The notes beneath the pieces are model-generated. The model searched no databases. It saw nothing but the letters and a program-made list of their open reading frames with translations, and was not told the origin of the DNA. A stretch of DNA of 64,000 bases from Streptomyces lydicus (GTDB taxonomy: Bacteria > Actinomycetota > Actinomycetes > Streptomycetales > Streptomycetaceae): positions 30,433 to 94,432 of the forward strand of contig NZ_JNZA01000028.1 of the NCBI RefSeq assembly GCF_000717345.1, read 5' to 3'. A program made the position numbers and the translations under genes. Each line of letters begins with the position of its first letter. Position 1 is the first letter of the stretch. Below are positions 51,046 through 60,132 of this stretch, piece by piece.

Positions 51046-52506
51046 GTGAGTGACACCCCATTCGGATTCGGCCTTCCGCCGGAGGAGCCGGAGGACGGCG
51101 ACAACGGCAAGAAGAAGGGCGGCCAGGGAGGTAGCCAGGGCCCCGCGGACCCCTTCGGGTTCGGTGGCGGGAGCGGCGCGGACAATCCGTTCGCGGCGCT
51201 CTTCGGCGGCATGGGCGGCCCCGGTGGCGAGATGAACCCCGGCGATCTGGGCGCCGCCTTCCAGAAGCTCGGCCAGATGCTCTCGTACGAGGGCGGCCCG
51301 GTGAACTGGGAGATGGCCAAGGACATCGCCCGGCAGACCGTCGCGCAGGGCGCGCAGGACGGCAGCAAGGACGCGAGCCTGTCGCCGGGCGAGCGCTCCG
51401 CCGTCGAGGAGGCGGTGCGGCTGGCGGACCTGTGGCTGGACGGTGTGACGTCGCTGCCGTCGGGCTCGGGCTCGGTGGTGGCGTGGAGCCGCGCCGAGTG
51501 GGTCGAGGAGACCCTGCCGGTGTGGAAGGACCTGGTCAATCCGCTCGCCGAGCGCGTCGGGGCGGCCATGGGCGATGTGCTGCCCGAGGAGATGCAGGCC
51601 ATGGCGGGCCCGCTGCTCGGGATGATGCGTTCCATGGGCGGCGCGATGTTCGGCACCCAGATCGGGCAGGCGCTGGGCGTCCTGGCCGGTGAGGTCGTCG
51701 GTTCGACGGACATCGGACTGCCGCTGGGCCCGGCCGGGAAGGCGGCGCTGCTGCCCGGGAACGTCACGACGTTCGGCGCGGGCCTGGGCGTGCCGCAGGA
51801 AGAGGTGCGGCTGTATCTGGCGCTGCGCGAGGCCGCCCACCAGCGGCTCTTCGCCCATGTGCCGTGGCTGCGCTCGCACCTGTTCGGTGCCGTCGAGGGG
51901 TATGCGCGCGGCATCAAGGTCGACACGACCAAGCTGGAGGACGTGGTCGGCCAGATCGACCCCCAGCACCCCGAGGAGCTGCAGAACGCACTCCAGCAGG
52001 GCATGTTCCAGCCCGAGGACACCCCGGAGCAGAAGGCGGCGCTGGCCCGGCTGGAGACCGCGCTGGCGCTCGTCGAGGGCTGGGTGGACGCGGTGGTGCA
52101 CGCCGCGGCCAAGCCGCATCTGCCGTCGGCGGACAAGCTCCGGGAGACGCTGCGGCGGCGCCGGGCGAGCGGCGGCCCGGCGGAGCAGACGTTCTCGACG
52201 CTGATCGGTCTGCAGCTGCGTCCGCGCCGGCTGCGGGACGCCTCGCGGCTGTGGGCGTCGCTGACGGACGCGCGTGGTCTGGACGGCCGCGACGGCCTGT
52301 GGGAGCACCCGGACATGCTGCCGACGGCGGCCGACCTGGACGACCCGGACGGCTTTGTGCATCACGAGCAGCCGGACTTCTCCGAGCTCGACAAGATGCT
52401 CGGCGAGGCGGCCCGCGACCGCGGGACGGACCTCGGCAAGCCCGGCCGGGAGGGCGACGACCCGGACGGGACGCCTGGCGACGGCAAGGGTGACGGCGAC
52501 AAGTGA
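51046..52506 (+). CDS. Zincin-like metalloprotease, DUF2342 family
   Basis: A 486-residue protein of the actinobacterial DUF2342 zincin family. The signature LREAAHQRLFAHVPWL contains E262 and H265 of the metal motif, and MDVxxP-like C-terminal LWEHPDMLP is also typical. The N-terminus is Gly/Pro/Asp-rich. The GTG at 51046 has GAGGAA at the right distance and gives the usual VSDTPFGFGLPPEEPE start; the ATG at 50989 adds 19 residues. Its stop overlaps the NUDIX gene (GTGA). Members are predicted proteases with no proven substrate. Confidence 0.88.
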   Translation: MSDTPFGFGLPPEEPEDGDNGKKKGGQGGSQGPADPFGFGGGSGADNPFAALFGGMGGPGGEMNPGDLGAAFQKLGQMLSYEGGPVNWEMAKDIARQTVAQGAQDGSKDASLSPGERSAVEEAVRLADLWLDGVTSLPSGSGSVVAWSRAEWVEETLPVWKDLVNPLAERVGAAMGDVLPEEMQAMAGPLLGMMRSMGGAMFGTQIGQALGVLAGEVVGSTDIGLPLGPAGKAALLPGNVTTFGAGLGVPQEEVRLYLALREAAHQRLFAHVPWLRSHLFGAVEGYARGIKVDTTKLEDVVGQIDPQHPEELQNALQQGMFQPEDTPEQKAALARLETALALVEGWVDAVVHAAAKPHLPSADKLRETLRRRRASGGPAEQTFSTLIGLQLRPRRLRDASRLWASLTDARGLDGRDGLWEHPDMLPTAADLDDPDGFVHHEQPDFSELDKMLGEAARDRGTDLGKPGREGDDPDGTPGDGKGDGDK

Positions 52507-53033
52507 GTCTGCACGCCGAGGCGGCGCGGACGCTCAAGGAGTGGCCCGCGCCGTCGCCCGATCAGGACCAGCTGCGGCTGGCGTATCTGGACCATCTGGC
52601 CGCCCACCGGGACGGCATGTGGAAGCCCTGCAAGGAGGGGCATCTCACGGCGAGCGCGCTGGTGATCGACCCGGCCGCGGGCCGGGTGCTGCTGACGCTG
52701 CACCGCAAGCTGAAGATGTGGCTGCAGATGGGCGGCCACTGCGAGCCGGAGGACGCCTCGCTGGCGGACGCGGCGCTGCGTGAGGCGCGCGAGGAGTCGG
52801 GCATCGCCCGGGGGCTGACGCTGCTGCCGGGCGGACCGGTGCGGCTGGACCGCCACCGGACGCCGTGCGCGGTGCATCTGGACGTGCAGTACGCGGCGCT
52901 GGTGCCCGAGGGCGCGGTGGCGGCGATCAGCGACGAGTCGCTGGACCTGAAGTGGTTCGCGTACGACGAGGTGCCGGGGGTCGCCGACACGTCGGTGGTG
53001 CGCCTGGTGGAAGCCGCCCGCGCGCTCCTCTAG
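52503..53033 (+). CDS. NUDIX hydrolase
   Basis: A 176-residue NUDIX enzyme. The box GHCEPEDASLADAALREARE, then ESGI, has the full GX5EX7REUXEEXGU pattern. It starts with a GTG overlapping the zincin stop by four bases, so the two are made together. NUDIX substrates are nucleoside diphosphate derivatives; the specific one is unknown. Followed by a strong palindrome. Confidence 0.92.
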   Translation: MSLHAEAARTLKEWPAPSPDQDQLRLAYLDHLAAHRDGMWKPCKEGHLTASALVIDPAAGRVLLTLHRKLKMWLQMGGHCEPEDASLADAALREAREESGIARGLTLLPGGPVRLDRHRTPCAVHLDVQYAALVPEGAVAAISDESLDLKWFAYDEVPGVADTSVVRLVEAARALL

Positions 53034-53044
53034 AGGGGACCTGC

Positions 53045-53076
53045 GGATCCGGCGCCCCCCGGGGGGCGCCGGATCC
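53045..53076. terminator. Perfect 32-bp palindrome, bidirectional terminator
   Basis: Two 16-bp arms beginning GGATCCGGCGCCCCCC with no spacer, between the convergent NUDIX and AIM24 genes. A very stable cruciform or RNA hairpin. Confidence 0.8.
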
Positions 53077-53090
53077 CTGTTCTCGGCGGG

Positions 53091-53849
53091 TCAGTTGGTG
53101 AAGATGTTGCCCTGGTTGGCTCCCCTGACGCCCTGCTGGCCCATGCCGAACTGGGCGGCCAGGCCGGAGCCGATGACCGCGTTCTGCGGCGGCAGCAGCT
53201 CGCTGGGCTGGACCAGCGCATAGCCCTGGCCGAGGAAGCTCAGCTCCCAGCCCTCGCCGGTGCTGCCGCGGCGCCGCCACACCCCGGAGGAGTGCGTCTG
53301 CGCCTGCATCTGCACCCGCAGTGACGCGGACCAGGCAACCACCGCGTCGGCGTCGGCGTTGACGTACTTGTCGGGCGTGACCTGCAGCATCAGCGGCTGG
53401 CCGGAGGTCATCAGGGCGACCTTGCCCTGCCCGGAGATGTTGAGCTGGTACTTGCCGGTGCCGGAGATCCCGTACTGGCTGTCGACGGAGACGACCTCCC
53501 AGTGGAGACCGGAGTCCAGCGCCAGCACGTAGCTGCTGTCGACGGTCAGGCCGTCGTGGTCGACGTCGACGACGTGCACGTACTGGGCGAGGTTGGCCAG
53601 GTAGACGGTGCCCTGCCCGGAGACGCGCATCAGGTCGAGGCCCTCGCCGGAGTGGGCGCGGGCCCGGTGCTGGCCGGGGGTCTGGTAGTTGCCGTCGAAT
53701 TCGAGCAGCCCCTGATAGGCGACCATCGACCCCTTACGGGCGAGGACGTCGTCGTGGCCCTGGAGGGCGACCCGCAGCAGCTGGCTGTTCTGCAGGGCGT
53801 AGCGGTCCTGGGTCTGTGCCTCGGTGAAGGCGAAAAGCGGACTCTGCAT
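53091..53849 (-). CDS. AIM24 family protein, third gene of a triplet
   Basis: A 252-residue AIM24/TIGR00266-like beta-helical protein with repeated GxxGxVxL-type strands (LARKGSMVAYQGLLEFDG, SGQGTVYLANLAQYVHVVD, SGQGKVALMTSGQPLML). The final 40 residues are Gln/Gly-rich. The ATG at 53849 has GGAGG ten bases upstream. It is last in a three-gene set, 18 bases after the previous stop. Function unknown. Confidence 0.88.
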   Translation of the reverse strand: MQSPLFAFTEAQTQDRYALQNSQLLRVALQGHDDVLARKGSMVAYQGLLEFDGNYQTPGQHRARAHSGEGLDLMRVSGQGTVYLANLAQYVHVVDVDHDGLTVDSSYVLALDSGLHWEVVSVDSQYGISGTGKYQLNISGQGKVALMTSGQPLMLQVTPDKYVNADADAVVAWSASLRVQMQAQTHSSGVWRRRGSTGEGWELSFLGQGYALVQPSELLPPQNAVIGSGLAAQFGMGQQGVRGANQGNIFTN

Positions 53850-53867
53850 GGCGTTCGGTCCTCCCCC

Positions 53868-54551
53868 TCAGCCCCGGGCCCGGAGCCGGTCGGTGCTGTC
53901 CTCGCTGGGCTGGACGACGACGAACCCCTGGCCGGAGAAGCCGAGTTGGTACGCCTCGCCGCTGCCGCGCCCGATCATCGAGGACGCCTTGAAGCTGCGC
54001 TTGCCCTTCATCTTCAGGTGCGTCGACCAGGCGACCAGCGCGTCCGGGTCCACGTAGGTCTCGTCCTCGCCGCGGCCGCAGTCGACGACGATGGGCGTGC
54101 CCCGGGAGGTCAGGGCGACCCAGCCGGTGCCGGAGATCCCGACGTTGAACAGGCCCTGGCCGGCGAACTTGGCCATGCCCTTGACGCGCTGCACGCCCCA
54201 CTGGAGGTGGGCGTCGAAGGCGAGGAGGTTGGTGCCGTTGACGGAGAGCGCGTCGCCGTTGAGGTTGATGCAGACCACGTCGGCGCCGTAGTCGGCGAGG
54301 TAGAGCAGCCCGTCGCCGGAGCACTTCATCAGGGGCGCGCCCTCGCCGGTGAGCCACTGGGAGGCCATCTGGCGCACGGCGGGCGGATTCGGCTCGTACT
54401 GCACGAATCCCTCGTAGGCGACCATCGAGCCGGTGCGCGCGAAGACGTCCTGGCCGCTCTGCATGGCGATCTTCACCATGGCGCTGCCGTGGTTCTCCAT
54501 ACGGGCGGCGGGCGGGGTCGGGACGTAGCCCGACAGCTGTTGCTGGGTCAT
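53868..54551 (-). CDS. AIM24 family protein, second gene of a triplet
   Basis: A 227-residue AIM24 protein, shorter than its neighbours. Core motifs are QSGQDVFARTGSMVAYEG, CSGDGLLYLADYGADVVCIN, VGISGTGWVALTSRGTPIVV and GFSGQGFVVVQPSE. The ATG at 54551 is 11 bases after the stop of the TerD-AIM24 gene, so it is in the same operon. Sequence divergence from its neighbours suggests distinct roles in a hetero-oligomer. Confidence 0.88.
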   Translation of the reverse strand: MTQQQLSGYVPTPPAARMENHGSAMVKIAMQSGQDVFARTGSMVAYEGFVQYEPNPPAVRQMASQWLTGEGAPLMKCSGDGLLYLADYGADVVCINLNGDALSVNGTNLLAFDAHLQWGVQRVKGMAKFAGQGLFNVGISGTGWVALTSRGTPIVVDCGRGEDETYVDPDALVAWSTHLKMKGKRSFKASSMIGRGSGEAYQLGFSGQGFVVVQPSEDSTDRLRARG

Positions 54552-54562
54552 GACGGGCTCCC

Positions 54563-56242
54563 TCAGACCTCGTAGGGCTGGACGACGATGAAGTTGCCGG
54601 GCGCGCCGCGGAACTGGAGGTTCACGGTCTCGCCGGAGTGGCCCGGATAGGCGTGCCGGCGCAGACTCACCTGACTGGAGATGATCACCTGCGAGGCGGC
54701 GGACCAGGCCACGATGGCGTTGGCGTCGGCGAAGGTGGTCGGGGTGACCGGCAGGACGACCGGGGTGCCGTGGGTCTTGACGACGAGGGTGCCGGTTCCC
54801 TGGAACTGCATGGTGAACAGGGCGCCACCGGGGATGCCGTGACCCTCGATGCGGCGCACCTCGTGCTGCAGCGACTCGTCGAAGGCGAGCACGGACTCGG
54901 CGGACACGCAGATCGCGTCGCCCTGCAGCTCGATGGGGTGGACGTGGGCGCTGTTGTCGGCGAAGAAGACCTGGCCCTGGCCGGTGCAGCGCATCAGCTG
55001 CATCTCCTGGCCGGTGGCGTTGCCGACGATCCGGCCGCGGAATCCGGCGCCCTTGTAGCCGAAGTCGACCTTGCCCTGATAGAGGACCATGCTGCCCTGG
55101 CGGGCGAGCACCGGCTGGCCGTCGACACCGAGGTCGACCCGGATCAGCTTGCTGTTCTGCGGGGTCCAGCGCTGTCCGGTGGGGGCTTCCTTGTACTTGT
55201 CGAGGACGACGCCGAGGCCGGGACCGCCGCCCTGGGGCAGCGTGGGGGCCTGCCCGGGATACGGGGCGCCCGGGGGCTGCTGTGCCGGCTGCCCGTAGGG
55301 GGCGGGACCGCCGTAGGGGGCTGCCTGCGGGGCCTGCTGGCCCGGGTAGCCGCCGACGGGCGGGGCGGGCGGGGGCTGCGGCGGCCCGTAGGGGTCCTGG
55401 CCGGGCGCCGGCTGCCCGTAGGGGGCCGGCGGCTGCTGGCCGGGCGGCGGCACCGGGCCGGCGGGCGGGACCAGCGGGGCGGCGATGGTGGGGGCGTTGT
55501 GGACCTGCGGTGCGGTGGGCTGCGGGGGCGCGGGGGCGGGCTGCGCTGCCGCCGGGGGCGCATGCGGCGTCCCCTGGGGCGGGCCGAAGTCGGGCGCGGG
55601 CTGCGGGGCCGCGGGCGCCCCGAAGGACGGTGCGGGGGCGGCGGGCCCGGGGGGCGGCGCGAAGCCGGGCACGCCCTGGGCGGCGGCGGCCGGTTCGGGC
55701 TGCGCCTCCGCCTCCTCGGCGACCTCGCCGCCGAAGTTCTTCAGCAGCGCCTCCAGGCCGCCGTCGAATCCCTGGCCGACCGCGGCGAACCGCCAGACGT
55801 CCTTGAGGTAGAAGTCGCCGAGCATGACGGCGCGTTCGGTGCTGAACTCGCTGCCGGTGAAGGAGTAGCGGGCGACCTCCTCGCCGCCGGCCACGATCCG
55901 GAGGTAGCCGGGGCCGATCTGCGAGACCTGGCCGGTGCCGTCGAGGGCGGCGGTGAAGCTGAGCTTCGTGATGTGCGGCGGAATCTTGTCGAGGGTGACC
56001 CGGAAGGATTCGTTGTCGCCGGCCTGCGGGCCGAGCAGCTGGATCGACTCCTCGGGCGAGGCGGGCTGGTTGAAGAAGATGAAGTAGCGGTCGTCGGAGA
56101 GCCGTTCCTCGGCGTCCAGGCCGAAGCAGCTGATGTCGAAGCTCAGGCCGGGTCCGGCGATCTGCACGCCGACGTACAGATCCGTCCCCGCCGTCAGATC
56201 AGCGATCCTGGCCTTGTGGCCGCGCTGGAATTCCCTGGCCAT
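54563..56242 (-). CDS. TerD-AIM24 fusion protein
   Basis: A 559-residue fusion. Residues 1-170 are a TerD domain (calcium-binding, tellurite/stress family) with its DISCFGLDAEERLSDDRYFI loop; 175-345 are a Pro/Gln/Gly-rich linker with PYGQPA-like repeats; 350-559 are an AIM24 domain (LARQGSMVLYQGKVDFGYKG). The start MAREFQRGHK at 56242 is the standard TerD start, rejecting an upstream frame. First gene of the operon. The fusion suggests AIM24 works at a surface together with TerD-type proteins. Confidence 0.9.
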   Translation of the reverse strand: MAREFQRGHKARIADLTAGTDLYVGVQIAGPGLSFDISCFGLDAEERLSDDRYFIFFNQPASPEESIQLLGPQAGDNESFRVTLDKIPPHITKLSFTAALDGTGQVSQIGPGYLRIVAGGEEVARYSFTGSEFSTERAVMLGDFYLKDVWRFAAVGQGFDGGLEALLKNFGGEVAEEAEAQPEPAAAAQGVPGFAPPPGPAAPAPSFGAPAAPQPAPDFGPPQGTPHAPPAAAQPAPAPPQPTAPQVHNAPTIAAPLVPPAGPVPPPGQQPPAPYGQPAPGQDPYGPPQPPPAPPVGGYPGQQAPQAAPYGGPAPYGQPAQQPPGAPYPGQAPTLPQGGGPGLGVVLDKYKEAPTGQRWTPQNSKLIRVDLGVDGQPVLARQGSMVLYQGKVDFGYKGAGFRGRIVGNATGQEMQLMRCTGQGQVFFADNSAHVHPIELQGDAICVSAESVLAFDESLQHEVRRIEGHGIPGGALFTMQFQGTGTLVVKTHGTPVVLPVTPTTFADANAIVAWSAASQVIISSQVSLRRHAYPGHSGETVNLQFRGAPGNFIVVQPYEV

Positions 56243-56353
56243 ACGTAACGCCCGTCCCCCGCTCCCGCCGTGATGTGCTCTGCGCGGCCAGGCTAACCGC
56301 TGACACCGACAGCAAGCGATGCCGGGGCGCACGGCACCTTCCGGGCGCCGCCG

Positions 56354-56980
56354 CTATTCGGGGCGGGCCGGGGGCAGATGGGGCAGCCGCTCCGCCGCCA
56401 CCACCCCTTCGAGGTAGCCGCGGGCGCGTTCCGTCCGCGGATAGGACTCCAGCAGGCGCCAGAACGAGGGGCCGTGCCCGGGGACGAGCAGATGCGCCAG
56501 CTCGTGCAGCAGGACGTAGTCGACGACGTACTCCGGCATGCCCTGGAGGCGGTGCGAGAGGCGGATGCTGCCCTCGGCCGGCGTGCACGATCCCCAGCGG
56601 GTGTTCTGGTTGGTGACCCAGCGCACCGAAGCGGGCCGGGCCCGGCCGCTCAGGAACTGGTCCGACAGCCGCCCGGCGCGCTCGGCCAGCTCGCCGTCGC
56701 CGAGCATCCGCTTGCTCTCCTGGGCGGCGAGCTTGTCCAGCATGACGGTGACCCAGCGCTGCTCCTCGGCCTCCGACATCCGGGCCGGGATGAGCACCAC
56801 GGTGCGGTCGCCCTCGCGGTAGGCGGAGACCGTTCTGCGGCGCCGCTGGCTGCGCCGCACCTCGACCGCGCTGGTGCCCGATCCGCGGGCCTTGGGGCCG
56901 GGCGCGGCCCCGCGCGAGGTGTCGGCGGCGCGGCGCAGGGGTGTCTCCCCGAAGCCGTGAGCGGGAGGGTCGGCGGGCAC
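56354..56980 (-). CDS. YgjP-like (M48/DUF45) metallopeptidase
   Basis: A 208-residue protein. The zinc motif HELAHLLVPGHGPSFW has HExxH plus a third histidine, the YgjP/WLM-type peptidase signature; NTRWGSC is also a family mark. The first 40 residues are low-complexity. The GTG at 56980 is a likely start, with no better choice downstream. It stands between the TerD-AIM24 operon (same strand) and the divergent ThiF-like gene. Substrate unknown. Confidence 0.88.
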   Translation of the reverse strand: MPADPPAHGFGETPLRRAADTSRGAAPGPKARGSGTSAVEVRRSQRRRRTVSAYREGDRTVVLIPARMSEAEEQRWVTVMLDKLAAQESKRMLGDGELAERAGRLSDQFLSGRARPASVRWVTNQNTRWGSCTPAEGSIRLSHRLQGMPEYVVDYVLLHELAHLLVPGHGPSFWRLLESYPRTERARGYLEGVVAAERLPHLPPARPE

Positions 56981-57164
56981 GCGCCCGACGTTACCCGCTG
57001 GCCCTGCGGGAAGTCCCGCCTCGCGGTCGGTTCGCCATCGAACCACTCCATGGCGTGCACCGCTTGTATGACTATTACCGCTCCGGCCTGTGGATAACTT
57101 CGGGCGCGGTCCGCCGCGGGGGGCATGCTGAGGGCCGGACGACGAAGGACGGGGGGCGGATGGC

Positions 57165-58301
57165 ATGCATCCGATGCTCAAGCCCGCGCTGCGGCGCGGC
57201 TGGCGGGACAGGGAAACGGTGCGGTTCGGCGTGGCGCCGGCGCACGCGATGGTGGTCGGCCCGGTCGACACGGCCACCGGCAGCTTCCTCTCACTGATCG
57301 ACGGCACCCGCACCATGCCGCAGCTCATCGCGGAGGCGGCGCGGCTGGACCTCCCCGCCGGGCATGCGCGCGGTGTGGTGGACCGGCTCGGCGCGGCCGG
57401 GCTGCTGGAAGCACCCACCGCCGGCGGTCCGGCAGCCGACGCCGTCCGGGCGGACCAGCCCGCCGTCGAGCGGCTCCGGCCCGACCTGGCCTCCCTCTCG
57501 GTGCAATACCGCGAACCGGCCGGCGCCCTGGAGCGGACCGGGGCCCGCCGGGCGGTCCGCGTGAAGGTCAGGGGCGCGGGACGGGTGGGCGCCGCACTCG
57601 CGGCACTGCTCTCGGCCGCCGGCGTCGGGCGGGTGGAGGTGGTCGACGGGGGCAAGGTCGCCCCGGGGGACGTGCTGCCCGGCGGGCTGGGGGCCGAGCG
57701 GATCGGTGAGCCGCGCGCCGCGGCCGCCGGGGCGCTGGTCCGCCGCTCCTCCCCCTGGAGCCGCCGGCCGAGGCCGAGGGTCCCGGTCAGCGAATCGGGC
57801 GAGCCGGGACTGTCCCTGGTGGTGCTCGCCCCGCGTGACGGGCTCGCCGCGTACGCCCCCGACCCGGTGCTGGCCGAGCCGCTGCTGACCGCCGGGATCC
57901 CGCATCTTTACGCGGGAGTGATCGAGGGCACGGGTGTGGTGGGCCCGCTGGTGCTGCCCGGCGGCTCGGCCTGCGCCGGCTGCGACGAACTGCGCCGCAC
58001 GGACGCGGAGCCGGCCTGGCCGCGGCTGCTGGCGCAGTGGCGTTCGGGACGCGCCGCACCGGCGGTGCCGGCGTGTGACGCCGCGCTGGCCACGGCGGTC
58101 GCCGGGCTCGCTGCCGTACAGGCGCTGACGTTCCTCGACGGTGAACTGCCGCCGTCCACCGGGGCGCGGATGGAGCTCGCTCTGCCGTGTGCGACCGTGC
58201 GGACGGTGCGGATCGAGCCGCATCCGGAGTGCGCCTGTGGTACTGCCGCTTCACCGAGTACGACAGCGCCTCGGATCCTGGGCCGTGACACGCCACAATG
58301 A
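57165..58301 (+). CDS. ThiF/E1-like protein (TOMM leader-binding type)
   Basis: A 378-residue E1-like protein. A Rossmann loop GAGRVG is at 137-142 and a four-cysteine zinc site is formed by C270-x2-C273 and C356-x-C358. The N-terminal 130 residues resemble the RiPP/TOMM leader-binding region (GTRTMPQLIAEAARLDLP, then VVDRLGAAGLLEAPT). No YcaO, precursor peptide or protease is nearby, and no clear catalytic cysteine is visible. From memory, mycobacteria have a homologue in the same place. The ATG at 57165 is used. Function unknown. Confidence 0.82.
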   Translation: MHPMLKPALRRGWRDRETVRFGVAPAHAMVVGPVDTATGSFLSLIDGTRTMPQLIAEAARLDLPAGHARGVVDRLGAAGLLEAPTAGGPAADAVRADQPAVERLRPDLASLSVQYREPAGALERTGARRAVRVKVRGAGRVGAALAALLSAAGVGRVEVVDGGKVAPGDVLPGGLGAERIGEPRAAAAGALVRRSSPWSRRPRPRVPVSESGEPGLSLVVLAPRDGLAAYAPDPVLAEPLLTAGIPHLYAGVIEGTGVVGPLVLPGGSACAGCDELRRTDAEPAWPRLLAQWRSGRAAPAVPACDAALATAVAGLAAVQALTFLDGELPPSTGARMELALPCATVRTVRIEPHPECACGTAASPSTTAPRILGRDTPQ

Positions 58302-58343
58302 CGGAGTAACCCCGGTAGGGGACAGTGTGAGTTGGAGGGGCGC

Positions 58344-59795
58344 ATGTCTGATCTTCCCCGCAAGGCGGTCACCCGCACCGCCAAGCTGGCCGCGCTGCCA
58401 CTGGGGTTCGCCGGCCGTGCCACCTGGGGCCTCGGCAAGCGGATCGGCGGCAGATCCGCCGAGATCGTGGGCCGTGAGCTGCAACAGCGCACCGCCGAAC
58501 AGCTCTTCAAGGTGCTCGGGGAGCTCAAGGGCGGCGCGATGAAGTTCGGGCAGGCACTGTCGGTCTTCGAATCGGCGCTGCCCGAGGAGATCGCCGGGCC
58601 CTACCGCGCCGCGCTGACCAAACTTCAGGAGGCGGCGCCGCCGATGCCGACGAGCACGGTGCACGCGGTGCTCGCGGAGCGGCTCGGCGAGGACTGGCGG
58701 GAGCTGTTCGAGGAGTTCGAGGACAAGCCGGCCGCGGCGGCGTCGATCGGGCAGGTGCACCGGGCCGTGTGGCACGACGGCCGGGAGGTCGCCGTCAAGG
58801 TGCAGTACCCGGGCGCCGGCCAGGCACTACTGTCGGACCTGTCGCAATTGAGCCGGTTCGCCCGGCTGCTGGGGCCGCTGATCCCGGGCATGGACATCAA
58901 GCCGCTGATCACCGAGTTGCGCGACCGGGTCTCCGAGGAGCTCGACTACGGCCTGGAGGCCGAGGCCCAGCAGGCGCACGCCGAGGAGTTCGCCGGCGAC
59001 CCGGACGTCATAGTGCCGGCCGTGGTGCACCAGTGCGAACAGGTCCTGGTGACGGAGTGGCTGGAGGGGGTGCCGCTGTCCGAGGTCATCGCGGACGGCA
59101 CGGACGAGCAGCGCAACCGGGCCGGGCAGCTGCTGGCGCGGTTCCTGTTCTCCGGCCCGGCCCGCACCGGGCTGCTGCATGCCGACCCGCATCCGGGCAA
59201 CTTCCGGCTGGTCCCCTCCCCGGACGCGCCCGCCGAGGAATGGCGGCTGGGCGTACTCGACTTCGGCACCGTCGACCGGCTGCCCGACGGGCTGCCCCCG
59301 ACGATCGGCACTTCACTGCGGATGACGCTGGACGGCGAGGCGGACGCGGTCTACCAGCAGCTGTGCGACGAGGGCTTCGTCAAGGAGTCCATCGACCTGG
59401 ACCCGGACGCGGTGCTGGACTATCTGCTGCCGATCATCGAGCCCGCGCAGGTGGACGCGTTCACCTTCACCCGCGGCTGGATGCGGCAGCAGGCAACCCG
59501 CATCGGCGACCCGCGCTCCCCCGCCTACCAACTGGCCAAGCGGCTCAACCTGCCGCCCGCGTATCTGCTCATCCACCGTGTGACCTTGAGCACCATCGGG
59601 GTGCTGTGCCAGCTGGGCGCGACGGTGCGGCTGCGGGACGAGCTGGAGGCGTGGATGCCGGGCTTCGTGCCCGAGGAGGAGCCGGCCGGCGCCGACCTCC
59701 CCGACCTCTCCGGCGTCGCCGCGTCCGTCCCGGCGGACCGTGCGGAGACCGGCGTGGACGCCCGGGAGGAGACCGTCGAGGAGTCCACCGCCTGA
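58344..59795 (+). CDS. ABC1/UbiB-family atypical kinase (AarF)
   Basis: A 483-residue ABC1 kinase-like protein. The invariant KxGQ is K67-F-G-Q70, the Ala-rich loop is AAASIGQVH, the ATP lysine is in VAVKVQYPG, and HADPHPGNF plus LDFGT complete the kinase core, so it is probably active. UbiB homologues promote quinone lipid synthesis; this organism makes menaquinone, so the role is uncertain. The ATG at 58344 follows GGAGGGG closely. It is transcribed with the ThiF-like gene after 42 bases. Homologues neighbour whiB7 in mycobacteria. Confidence 0.9.
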   Translation: MSDLPRKAVTRTAKLAALPLGFAGRATWGLGKRIGGRSAEIVGRELQQRTAEQLFKVLGELKGGAMKFGQALSVFESALPEEIAGPYRAALTKLQEAAPPMPTSTVHAVLAERLGEDWRELFEEFEDKPAAAASIGQVHRAVWHDGREVAVKVQYPGAGQALLSDLSQLSRFARLLGPLIPGMDIKPLITELRDRVSEELDYGLEAEAQQAHAEEFAGDPDVIVPAVVHQCEQVLVTEWLEGVPLSEVIADGTDEQRNRAGQLLARFLFSGPARTGLLHADPHPGNFRLVPSPDAPAEEWRLGVLDFGTVDRLPDGLPPTIGTSLRMTLDGEADAVYQQLCDEGFVKESIDLDPDAVLDYLLPIIEPAQVDAFTFTRGWMRQQATRIGDPRSPAYQLAKRLNLPPAYLLIHRVTLSTIGVLCQLGATVRLRDELEAWMPGFVPEEEPAGADLPDLSGVAASVPADRAETGVDAREETVEESTA

Positions 59796-59829
59796 CCTCG
59801 TCGCCGGGCGCCGGGTGCGGCGCCCGGCC

Positions 59830-60027
59830 TCACCACCAGCTGGAATCCAGGCGTCCCTCGATCGCCCGGATGTTCTCCCGCGCGCAGGCGTCACAGAAGT
59901 AGCGGCGCTCACCGTTCTCCACGGAGCAGGTCCAGGTCGGCAAGGTGCCCTCAGCCACCGCGCCGCATCCGGCGCACACCGTGCGCCCGTCGGCCAACTC
60001 CGCCTGCTCATGCGTCTTCTGGTTCAC
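59830..60027 (-). CDS. Small zinc-ribbon protein
   Basis: A 65-residue protein with C18-x2-C21 and a later C-x10-C-x2-C group (VCAGCGAVAE, TCSVENGERRYFCDAC), suggesting a zinc ribbon, and a Trp-rich C-terminus. Conserved hypothetical in Streptomyces. It lies between the ABC1 gene (convergent) and the wblC operon (same strand). Confidence 0.8.
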   Translation of the reverse strand: MNQKTHEQAELADGRTVCAGCGAVAEGTLPTWTCSVENGERRYFCDACARENIRAIEGRLDSSWW

Positions 60028-60132
60028 CGTCCGACGATATCCCCGTCAACCGCACGAAGCCGGATACAACGCACCACGGGGCCCGCCCTGTCGGACGGAC
60101 CCCGTGAGTGGCGGCGGTGTCAGCGGACCGCC

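Noticed and set aside
53045..53076. Perfect palindrome as a possible attachment site or origin element
   Set aside because: It sits between two convergent stop codons, the expected place for a bidirectional terminator, with no integrase or tRNA nearby.
57165..59795. ThiF-like and ABC1 genes as part of a RiPP biosynthetic cluster
   Set aside because: No precursor peptide, YcaO, lanthionine or export genes are nearby, and the neighbours are conserved core genes.
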